A stretch of 64,000 nt of DNA. It comes from Lineus longissimus (Eukaryota > Nemertea > Pilidiophora > Heteronemertea > Lineidae). The DNA lies in contig NC_088314.1 of NCBI RefSeq assembly GCF_910592395.1, positions 20,418,070 to 20,482,069 of the forward strand, read 5' to 3'. The notes under the pieces were generated by a model. The model ran no database searches, had not been told where the DNA came from, and saw only the letters and a program-made list of their open reading frames with translations. Each line of letters begins with the position of its first letter. Within the stretch, counting starts at the first letter, position 1. Position numbers and translations under genes: made by a program. Below, in pieces: positions 22,001 to 32,238 of the stretch.

Positions 22001-24958
22001 ATGAACTTCCTCTGGGAAAGTAAGTATAATGACAAAAACAAAAAGGAAAAAGTGTAATAATTTCATAAAACATTCTGCGTTCGCGTTAGACCACTCGGAT
22101 TGACTTCGTCCTCTTCAGCAACAGCACTGACACTGGAGAAGTTACTTCGAAACAAGAAACAAGCGAATTGCCCGGGCAAAACTCCTCCCGTAAGTGTTTT
22201 AAGCGCTTCGGAAGATAAGCGTAAAATGCCAGGCAAGAACGAAAAATGCCTCACTGAAGAAGGAAACAATCCGTGAAAGAATGGTAACTACCATGCACTA
22301 AAGAATGAAAACGTTCACCGAAAAGTACACGAAAAATGCCACTACATCAAAATTTCCCTTAAAGAATGCCAGATGATGTTCACTAAGTACGAAAGATTTC
22401 ACTATTATGGTGGAACATGTCACTGAAGTGAGAAAAGTGCCATTGAATGACGAAAAAATCCGCTATTGTATTACGACTTCCGATATTTGGATGATTTACT
22501 ACTTACAATTAACTGAAAAACAGAGTTTTCTGAATGGAATGTCAGCCATTCGTAGTAAAGCGGTTCAGTGAAAGCACTTCAAAAAGCAATTAAACTCGTA
22601 AGTGTGTTTTGTCGATTGTCATGTCAGATAATAGTTTCTCATACAAAGTTGTTAAAGGCGACTTGCCTCTAAAATTTACATATACATGTATAACTTGATT
22701 TTGAATTAAAATGTATAAATGAGCTTTATACATTTTTGAGATTTGAAGGATGCAGCCTGAGTTTTGTATGAGGACCCTTGATACAATATACCGGTACATG
22801 CAAACTTGGTCGCGACATGGGTCTATAGTGATTCGCCAAAGCAGACACAATATTTAAGCATATTGCAGTATAGGACCGCCTCACCACACTGCGCCGGAGT
22901 ATGGGGTCTAGTGTCGAGTTATTGCTCCAGTATCGTAATCTAATCCTAAGATTCATTGTTTTTCATATCGAGAGGCGGCAGTAGGCCTATATTGAAAACA
23001 TCCCTGATTATACCAGGATGTGGCATTCTCTATTTCCCATTAACCACCAGCGGCCGAATCATGTGAACAACATGTTAGAAATCTTAGAGCAATTCAATCT
23101 CGGATAGGCTGTCGATTGCAATTGAAATTTGTTTCCAGATACAAATGTAACTGTTAAAACTACAAATTCTCATGCATTTTACGAACTTTTGTTTACAGAG
23201 AACGTTTGGTTAATTTGTTTGCCATGTTTGTCTATGGTAATCGCTGCCCCGGGATTCAGACGAATTCAACAGGATGAGACGTCATGTCAGATTTCCTCTG
23301 CCGACTGGAACGCACCATGCGGTGACCCGCCCATTGGAGCAGCCGCAGCGGTCATGCAGCCATTTTACACTGTCAACCTCAAGGATTTCGCGATCCAAAT
23401 GGACATCATCAGGGAAAGATTTGCAGAAATGAAGGCTCACTACGTAAGTGTTAATCCTTGGCCATGGGTTCACACAGTCTCACGCATACTCCATGGAAGT
23501 ATCATTAGTCCTAACAAGCAACTCGCTTCCCCAGACACAGATCGCACCCTCCTTCTCCATACATGTTTCCCTCCTTTTTTTGACCGGGACAACTGGGGCG
23601 TGGAATTTACCTCGCCGGGAGAATAATACCCCTGTTTGCCAACATGCGCCGCCACTTGTTACACTAATGCTGATCTCTTATAGTAACTTTCGCCATGTTG
23701 CGGGCAGTTTAGGACGTGGCTTGTGAATTTTATGCAGGCGTATGGATACACCTCGCTCCGGTGCATTGTTTTTATATTGCTGTTCAATGATTTTTGAATT
23801 ATCCTGTTCGGAGAAGTCACGGTCCTGCTGGGAGCCGTGCAGTTAGTGAGAAAAACCAACATATTATCTCATGTCAAGTTGGCCTTTAAGCAAAATGCTG
23901 CCTTCCTTTTCCATACAAGTTCCGTTCTTTATACTCGTCTAGCGGGAAATATAATCACTACTTACAGCCCACGCCTCACTGAGATATTTTGCCTTTCCAA
24001 AATAAGCACGCACGTTTATAACGAATTTCATATTTGTTATCACTCTCCTCTTTCAAGGTCACGCACAATCTCAATGGCGACATAGTCTTCGCCAGCTACT
24101 TGGAAAAACAAGCCAGGGACAACCCAGTCATTCCGCTGCAGAATGTGACGTCATTCGTCGAGTTTGATGGTTCTGTCATCAATGGATTGATGATAAATAA
24201 CATGGTGAGTGCATCAACAGAGAATTAAGAAATAGAGAGGTTACGAGATCGTCTCGCTTATGCTAACGATCTCAACGAACTGACACCAAGATTGAGCTCA
24301 TTCTTCTTCTTGGGAGCTAAGCTTCCTAAGCTCCAAAACACCGTTGTACCCTGATGTGGGCAGTTTCGGAGAGGGGACATGGTTTTGTTGGGGTTTCATC
24401 AAGGGTTCCATAAAAACCCCATTTCTGTTCGATGGCTTAGTGCTGCGCTCTGGAGGATATTCTCTGAACTGAGCTTGGAAAAGCGGTTCTTTACTTAAAC
24501 TTTCACAAGCCCAGGTGTTATTTTGAAGCCCATGTGGTATTATTTTGAATGTTAAAGTATTTTATTACCATACGTTCTTTATCTCTTTCAAGATTGTGAA
24601 GACATACCACTTGCTAGCAACAACAGATGCTCACATCGTGGTCATCCGAGGAGAGGAGTCGCACGAGGTGGACGGGAGCTGGAAAGATGGATGGGTAACC
24701 ATCCACAAGAGGCTGCTGAATCTTCTGTGTACTTTGGACGGCGAGGCGTGGAGTAGGACCATTCCCCGTCCATCGCTTCACGTGATCGACTCGTGCGTCA
24801 CAGAGCACTTTCACACAACTGCGCAGAATCAAGGAGAAAGATACACACGTGACTTCAGTTTCCTTGCAGAAGGCGAATGGGTGACGGCTTCGATGAGAGA
24901 CTTTTTTCAAGAGGTTTATGATGCTTTGAAGGAATCGGATGTCACCATGATACAGTAA
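22001..24958 (+). CDS. Candidate class I helical cytokine, gene A (secreted, unrecognised)
   Basis: Four exons, 22001-22019, 23199-23443, 24058-24204, 24593-24958, encode 258 residues; intron phases are 1, 0, 0. I do not recognise the protein by sequence. Exon 1 (MNFLWE plus one base) ends at a strong GTAAGT donor, and joining it to exon 2 gives a signal peptide (NVWLICLPCLSMVIAAP). Exon 2 then has a W-N-A-P-C motif and a charged helix (KDFAIQMDIIRERFAEMKAH). Exon 3 reads as a loop with a sequon at NVTS. Exon 4 starts IVKTYHLLATTD and ends in a helix with MRDFFQEVYDALKES. The helix, loop, then several helices order, the secretion signal and the exon plan fit class I cytokines; exons 3 and 4 also parallel genes B and C. 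Possible AATAAA at 25495. Function is inference. Confidence 0.74.
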
Positions 24959-25365
24959 ACTATACATGTAGGAATCATGTATACCAGTACTGCATATTGC
25001 AGGATCACTATATTTTATATATAAACCCAATTTGTGGCGGGTTATTATTAGTTTATACTTGGAGTAACTAGCCTAAGGTTGGTTTCTTTAAGATTTATAC
25101 CAGTAATTCAACAAATTTATATCTCTATACTCAAATATGTGGCCAAGCATGTTGAGGCCTGTGCGTCAAAAACACTGCATATGGTGTACTGTACTGTACA
25201 TGTAGTTTCCGTGCACTTCTTGCAGGATTATGTTTCCCCAAAAACACTTTAGAAGTAGTGTTTTTGACTTCTCGTCCATGTACTCTACTTTTTTAGATAC
25301 GGCAAAGGTTGATCACTCGATCACCGTGTTTACTGATATATATCATGATCAGCATTCCCTCGTAT

Positions 25366-25443
25366 TTATTGACATTGCTCAGCTTCCAGACAACGCGTGT
25401 CAATATGGAAGGAGGCTATGGAGGCAATACCGCTGGAATTTCA
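25366..25443 (+). repeat. 78-bp duplicated segment, copy 1 (3' flank of gene A)
   Basis: This stretch is about 90 percent identical to 33373-33450 on the minus strand. Both copies are open in one frame with the peptide QLPDNACQYGRRL and are in the sense orientation of the adjacent cytokine-like gene. Here it lies before the AATAAA at 25495, so it may be in the gene A 3'UTR. I do not know what it is; a coding role is unlikely. Confidence 0.7.
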
Positions 25444-25499
25444 GTATGATATCTCAGTAAAACCATATACATTGTAGCGCATTTAGCTTATCTAAATAA

Positions 25500-27681
25500 A
25501 TAGTTCATACGATACTATATAATTGGCTCGGGACTTTCTTTCATATAGGACTTCTAGTTCCTTCACAACGGGCCATCATCTCTATCTTTTCGCGGATGGA
25601 TAACCACCTCAAAAACTGTCTGACCAATTGCAATTCAGAAAGATTCAGAAACCAATTAATCAGGACTGAACTGGTAAAAACCATCCATCTCCTCTTCCCA
25701 GCATGCACCGCGCTAAACCCGGTGTGGGCGCGGGAGAGAACCAACCAATTTGTTCTTCATTTTCCTTGCATGGACATTCCAATGAGATCGTCTGCATCAC
25801 ACGGGAAAATCCAACATTTTGAGGTCGAATCCCGATCATCTCCAAATGCCCTGCAAGCATATGATATGCAAAAATATAAAGTGGGCAGAAAAAAGGCGTA
25901 GACTGCCCGTATCTGCCCGAACTTTGACCCTCGTCGTCCTGCATCTAGCCAATCAGACATTCTGCATCTCGGATCCGCCGAATCCTTCTACAGGGGTCGA
26001 ATCCCGATCATCCATTAGTTTCAATCTCGGAACATGCAGAATACCGGCCGTCGGCAACTGGCGCGATACGTAATCTAAAATAGCCATGGCGTGACCAAGA
26101 ATGCAACTCTGTGACTGGTAGCAGGGAATCAAAGCAAGCGAAGACGTGCGCTGACTTCACCCCCGCATACGTGCTATAACCCACGTCTTAAAACGCGGCA
26201 AGATATAAAGATATTTACTATTACAATGAAGACAGGAAAATAGTATGACCGTATATCGTATACAGATGACAATAATCGTGCTGCATATATCACGTGGCCC
26301 ATTTTATCGCCTACGTGCCAAAATTACGTCTTAAGTGGGTCGGATTCCCAGGGGTCGGTTTCGGCGATTTTGCCGATGCTTGGTCAACCAAAACGTGTAA
26401 ACATTTAATGATTGATAATCAACAGTATCGAACTTCTGTAAATTCGTAACAGAAATGACGTATTTGTTAAGTGATTTTCAGCTGCATTTGATACTTAAAG
26501 AGCAGCGGATTGATTCCTATTAAAAGCCGTCCTGATATCTTTCAGAGGCGACTGGACGTAATTTTTGGTCAGCATTTAGTAGTATAAATCCTTATAGAAT
26601 CAGACATATACTCCACCCAATCCAAATTTGATCGAAATCGATCCACCTCGTCCAGAGATACCCCAAGAGAAATGTTTGTTGCATGTTATTGCTTTCCTGT
26701 TTTGGTGTCAAAGAGACGTCAGACAGCGGGTTTACTTTCACTGACTTGGCTGGTTATTGGACTAAATGATAGGTGTATCATGTTCAGGACCCTTTTGGTC
26801 TTCCCCTGGCAGCTCAGTAAGAAGGGCTATCATATGTAAAGGCAAAAGAAACTAGAACATTTTCTAACCCGGCCTTTGTAAAGTAGACCTGGTACAAAAT
26901 CAAAATACATACCGCCGGGGAAGGAACCGACCCCGGAACTAACTCAAAGAAAACATCAGAACAAAAAAGATTTTGGCCATCTCTTTCCTTTACATCACTC
27001 CACCTTTATATTTCCTTATTTCCTCTTATCTGGAAGATTACAACATCCAAAAAACTGATATTTACAAAAAGAGGGACTTGTTTTTTAACTCGGGATTTCG
27101 CTCAGGGTCTCGCAATGCCTCGCATATAAAACGATAAAGAATATCGGTTTCGCGGAATTCGGCCTATAGATATCTTAAAATACGGTACTTATTATCCTAG
27201 AAGCTGTAGTACGAGTGACCCATAAAAACGATGAATGACATATAATCGCTTCATTGATCCGCGTTGACCCGTGGAGAGCAGGCATAACAGATCTCACCCT
27301 CTCCAACCCTGATTGGCGGCTTAGCTCAGTCAAAGTGGGGAACCGAAACTTCCGGAGACGCCTACTTTGACTGACGGCATCGACTGACAATTTCATACAA
27401 TCTTATTTTGATATTACAGAGGTATATACAGTTATCAAGGCAAAAGAATGTTGCAGAAGGGTACCCCCGGTTTCGTCGAGGAGTTTCAATTCCGATTCGT
27501 ATCCTATAAAATGCAGTCCAGAATGCAAACCTTCAGAAATTTCCGAAATCCGAGGAAAAGTAAACAGGACAGAGAGAAGAAGAGCAATATCTTTAAAAAT
27601 TCATTTGACAATATTTTGAAAATTTTCATTTTTGACAACACCTGACAACTTGATCTCACCGTCGACGAGAATTCACTCAAA
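25500..27681. other. Intergenic between genes A and B; no gene seen
   Basis: No exon is supported. A 17-base motif GTCGAATCCCGATCATC occurs twice, near 25823 and 25997. The rest appears unique and AT-leaning. The proximal promoter of gene B should be the last few hundred bases, but no TATA box stands out. Confidence 0.45.
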
Positions 27682-29879
27682 ATGGGTATGTACAATTATC
27701 TCATTGTCCATTATTGTTTGGGACACCTCAGGCGCATGCTCAGTTTGCAGGGTGGAAGCATGCACCCAGCGCAGTGAGCTACTGCGCATGCCCGGCTATT
27801 GCGCCGAGATATCCAAAAAGTGGTTTATACTTCTTATTCATTCATGATATGATCTGAATTGTCCTCTCAGTTATGTTGGCTTTCTTCCTTCAGATCTCAA
27901 AAAGCGCCTGATACGCAACATTGCCATAATCATTGCATTAGTGTCCATGATGACGCCATCACTCTCGGGGTCCCCCGTCCTCTCCCGCCACCACTACTGG
28001 AACGATCCCTGCGAGAACGGTGATCGGCCGATGGATAACCCTCCGCCTTCGAAAGGAGTGCGATTCTTCCAAGAAGAAGCTGCGAACCTCAGAAGAATCA
28101 CATGTTTTTTGGAGCGAAGGGAACGAGCTTACGTAAGTTGCTTTTGAAAACACTCTCTCATTACTTTTACAAACGCGTAGGCCTATATTCTGAAATATAA
28201 TAATAATAGATAGGTGCAGATTCGGACCACGAACGACAAACGTGGACGGGACTAATCGTGTGGGAATCATATCATTCTCGTTCACGTCGTCGTGCGTGTT
28301 TGGTGTATTTGTACCTCCAGCCCTCACCGCGTATTCCAAATATTTCGGTTTAACACGCCAGCAATCATCATTTAGACTCCCGGAGCAGTCCATTGCGTCA
28401 CCTTAATTGGATCTCCTTGTGGAGGCCGGTCCACTGCGTCCAGAGTGTATCATAATTGGACTCAAATGTCAACTCATATTGACACCACGTGACCTAGGCA
28501 TGATCGAAGCATCAGTTGTCCCGACCTTTCCGAGCATAAATTAGGACCCGCTAAGATTTGGAATGCTTTTGGTTATTCGGAGCTGATCCGAGTAAGGTTT
28601 CTAGTCGGGGATGTAAATATAAACCTGTTTCACTTAACTTTATAGAATCCATATAACGGGCCGAGCCCTCGCTGTACCCCTGAGGAGAGGGTGTGGAATC
28701 CTAGTCCTTGGTGTCCCCAAGCCAGACAGGTAAGCAAGAAGATAACCAATATAGTTGAGGCTGAATCTTACAAATAATGCTTGCTCTGTAGCTGTATTCA
28801 CGAGCGGTATGGAACATTGTTCCTTTCGCGAACCTCATTAACTGGTTCTGCTCCAAATTGCATTGCCTCCTTATAGACAGCTGGAGAGATAGGGTAAAAC
28901 AGAGAAAAATCGAGGCCCGATAGTAACTCAACCTCCTCGTCCTTCAAAACATGTACAATTTTCGCGGGTATTTTGCAGACTCGCGCCAGAATTATACACC
29001 GAGAATACCTCGACTGCCTCGACGTAAATTACCCATTTGTGGAAGGTTTGCCGGCGGTTCCTGACCATAGCATTGACCTGCACAATAAGGTATGTATTGA
29101 ACGGCTTTTGTGAGGTCCTGACATCAATACGAGGTTATTGCATCATTTATCATACAAAGGCACAAAGGCAAATCCTGAAGAAAAAATCATGTCGGACAGT
29201 TGGAAAATTTGGCTATATGCATGGTCTCAAAAGGCCTTGAATCGCCCACGTGAACGCCTATATCCGATTGTTCGACTTCAGGAAGTCGAACAATCTTGAT
29301 CAACTGCGAATATATACGACAACCAAAATTAGTTATGCATGAGCGATAACGCGTACGAATAAAATGATTTTGTCTTCATCGGACATCGTGTGAGGACTGT
29401 ATTAGCCACTGTTTAGAGAAGAATAGAGAAGGCGTGGTGAAAATTGCTCTTCGCTCTTGTTGTGCTCTTGGTGTGTTTTGATTCTATGTTAAATCTTGCA
29501 GGAAGAAGATGTCATAAAAAACGCAACGGAAGCACTCATGAAAGTAGCAGTGTTCAACCAGCAGATTGTGAGAGACGAGGCGATGTTTGAAGTTAATTCG
29601 GTATTTAAGAGGTCCTTTGAAGAAATGGCTGCGTACTACCAGGACAGTTTGTGCCAGTTTCGCGAAGAGATGCGGGCAAGGAGAATTAGCGCTCCAGATT
29701 CCATGGATTTCGGTGTCATTCCAATGCAGCATAAGTCACGGATTTACAGGGAAGATCGCAGCAGACGACACGACCGGGATTATACCGTTATCCGTGATAC
29801 GCAGAAGGTCCTACTGGGATTAGTTCACCAGTTTGAGAGACTTGCTCGCGCGGAACCGGCGTACTATCGTCGACGGTAA
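27682..29879 (+). CDS. Candidate class I helical cytokine, gene B (secreted, unrecognised)
   Basis: Four exons, 27682-27685, 27894-28132, 28979-29089, 29502-29879, encode 243 residues; intron phases 1, 0, 0. Exon 1 codes only ATG plus G before GTATGT. Exon 2 gives a signal peptide (KKRLIRNIAIIIALVSMMTP), a W-N-D-P-C motif shared with gene A, and a helix ending FLERRERAY. Exon 3 (YLDCLDVNYPFVEGLPAVP) recalls the A-B loop of CNTF/CLCF1-type cytokines. Exon 4 reads as three amphipathic helices: about KNATEALMKVAVFNQQIV, SVFKRSFEEMAAYYQDSL and IRDTQKVLLGLVHQFERL, the helix B, C and D pattern. There is a sequon at NATE. The tail ends in RRR. This copy looks most like a vertebrate-type four-helix cytokine, but the assignment rests on architecture, not clear identity. 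Confidence 0.76.
29266..29295. repeat. Perfect 14-bp inverted repeat in gene B intron 3
   Basis: GATTGTTCGACTTC is followed after two bases by its exact reverse complement. It could be a foldback relic or a protein-binding palindrome. Confidence 0.8.
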
Positions 29880-30555
29880 GGTATGTGTGGAGGCTGTGGG
29901 GCGTGCTATGGGGGAGGGGGGGGGGAGGGAAAAAACCTCTGGTAGAACAGCTTCCCACTTCACGTTATTTTCGTCCAAAATCTTTATAAAAAACACGTTT
30001 GAATGACAGATCTAGATCATTAAGTCAAAGTTACCCTCACTCGGCCAATAGCCCTACCAAGGAATCTCATATATATATATATATCGAATCGTTTCGAGGA
30101 AGTTGACCCACATTCTATTCAATGATTTCTTTGATGATTTTGTGAATGAAAGTCTTTATTGTGTATGCGCAGATACAGGTATAAAGAGTGTAAATCAATC
30201 ACGTATTTTGATACCGGTGTAGCAGTCTAAATTGTCCCCTGGAAAAAGTGTCCAGCACTATGTATTCTGAAGGATTTTGCTATGTGGCTCTATAGAGACC
30301 ATGACCGTCAAAATAGAATCATTTGGGTCAATAGTGGAATCCCTGACAAAGCCTCAAAACTATCATCACTGCCAAAAGGTTCTATGGCTGACCTTAACCA
30401 AAACCCCTCCTCGAAGCAATTTGTCGGGAACTTTTTCAATCAAGCCATCCATTAATTGTTTCCCGGACATTCTATCCTATAGGACATTTTAAACGTTTAC
30501 ACTGGTCAGTTGGTCGGGATTGTACCAGTGAGATCTCTTTTTACCGGACGTCTTA

Positions 30556-30914
30556 TGTGTAAATGTTATTTGTGTGTAAATATTATTTATGTGTAAATGT
30601 TATTTATGTGTAAATGTTATTTATGTGTAAATGTTATTTATGTGTAAATGTTATTTATGTGTAAATGTTATTTATGTGTAAATGTTATTTATGTGTAAAT
30701 GTTATTTATGTGTAAATGTTATTTATGTGTAAATGTTATTTATGTGTAAATGTTATTTATGTGTAAATGTTATTTATGTGTAAATGTTATTTATGTGTAA
30801 ATGTTATTTATGTGTAAATGTTATTTATGTGTAAATGTTATTTACATGTATGTGTAAATGTTATTTATGTGTAAATGTTATTTATGTGTAAATGTTATTT
30901 AAGTGTAATGTTAT
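30556..30914 (+). repeat. 17-bp minisatellite with ATTTA in each unit, downstream of gene B
   Basis: About 20 head-to-tail copies of TGTGTAAATGTTATTTA, nearly identical in the centre and degenerate at both ends, with a short insertion near 30840. Each join makes TTATTTATG, containing an ATTTA pentamer, and each unit holds TGTAAATG, close to a Pumilio site. The array lies between the gene B stop (29879) and the first AATAAA (31176), so it may be transcribed in the gene B 3'UTR. Confidence 0.93.
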
Positions 30915-31175
30915 CGCACAATCTTGTAATGCTATTTGTAATGAATGTAATGCATCGCGTAGTTTAATCTACTTGTTTCGGGGATGGGATATTTAATCAA
31001 TGCTTGATACTGTCATATGGTATTTTACAGTACTGTTTTATTGTCAATGAACTGCATAATAGCGTTTTTTTGTTAAGTTATACTTGTTGGAGTATTGGTT
31101 TAATTTGTCGACATTTGACGACATTATCGTTGGAAGTGTGTTAAATATACTTGAGTAGTTTGCTTGGTAGTGAAG

Positions 31176-31181
31176 AATAAA
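31176..31181 (+). other. Candidate polyadenylation signal of gene B
   Basis: First AATAAA found downstream of the gene B stop codon, about 1.3 kb away. If it is used, the 3'UTR would include the 17-bp repeat array. Confidence 0.45.
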
Positions 31182-31272
31182 AGAAGAAACGAAAATACAT
31201 GACTTGTCTTCCTACATTGTTTTTCTTCTTCCTCATGAAAACTGCCAAAAGAAATTTGATGAAACAGTGCAT

Positions 31273-31345
31273 GTCCGTCTGAGTATCGAACCTACGAGAT
31301 CCTGGTTATAAGCCCGGCGCTGTAAACACTCTGCCACTGACCCCC
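31273..31345 (-). repeat. tRNA-derived SINE head
   Basis: The minus strand shows an A-box-like TGGCAGAGTGTTTACAGCG and a good B box GGTTCGATACT with correct spacing, and a TTAT-type anticodon-like loop. The acceptor stem does not pair, so it is not a working tRNA gene. Confidence 0.55.
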
Positions 31346-32238
31346 TTCGTCGAGAATAATCGGAAGTACGTGTATTTGGAGCCGGAACTATTCGGAACAC
31401 TGATACCCAAACGCTGACCGTCGGCATCAGCACCGGCAGCAGAAACATACAACGCCATCTCGCCAAGAGGAATCGGAGACTGCCCGAACGTTTCCGAAAA
31501 ATACCGAATGAAATCATTCTGGTGTCGATGCCGATGCTGTGCATGTGCCGCCGTCATCAGTCAAGAGGAATCGGAGATTGTCCGATTGTTTCCGATCATT
31601 ACCAAATTGAATCATCTCCGATGCGATATGTACCGGTGCCGGTGATGCCGACGCTGTTTCATGCCGTCATCCCCAAAGGGACACACATCAACGGGGGTTC
31701 CACTGTAGATGTTGATCCTTACAGCGATAATTTTATAGATTTCTTATAGATTTGGCAATAGATTTTAGCTCATACCATGAGGCGCCTGTCCTCCTTCCCC
31801 AAATCTGGCCTGACGTTCACCAGAGACATTGCAATAAAGTTAAAATAAAACGATTGCATTATGGCATATGTAAAGTGTATTTCCATTATAGAATATTGTA
31901 CAAATACATTATTCACCAATATTGACTAGGAGTAAATATAGCGAACGTCTGAAACAAAGTATACATTTTGATATAATTTGATATGGCACTATTTAAAACC
32001 AAAACGAGGCGATTTTCGGGTAAACAACAATAACTTCCGCTGTGTATTCACAAACCGACCAACAGCAATCCGAAACCAACTTTAATTGTACATTTTAATT
32101 ATTGCAGACATACAGGGCAAACTAGAGTAGGCACCCTATTCCACTAACACATAAGTAGTCCACTGAGAATCAACCAATTCCACTTCCAGTCTTTGCACGA
32201 ACTACTTTCACTGGACAGTTTATCGCCGACTCCTTTTG

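Noticed and set aside
22063-22269. Minus-strand frame in gene A intron 1
   Set aside because: Short, no start context or homology, and antisense to a well-supported splice donor.
25230-25460. 76-codon frame downstream of gene A with QLPDNACQYGRRL
   Set aside because: The peptide recurs only within a duplicated 78-bp segment; surrounding frame is not conserved and no splice signals or secretion signal fit. Kept as a repeat finding, not as a gene.
31273-31345. Functional tRNA gene on the minus strand
   Set aside because: A and B boxes are present but the acceptor stem does not pair, so it is a SINE head or pseudo-tRNA.
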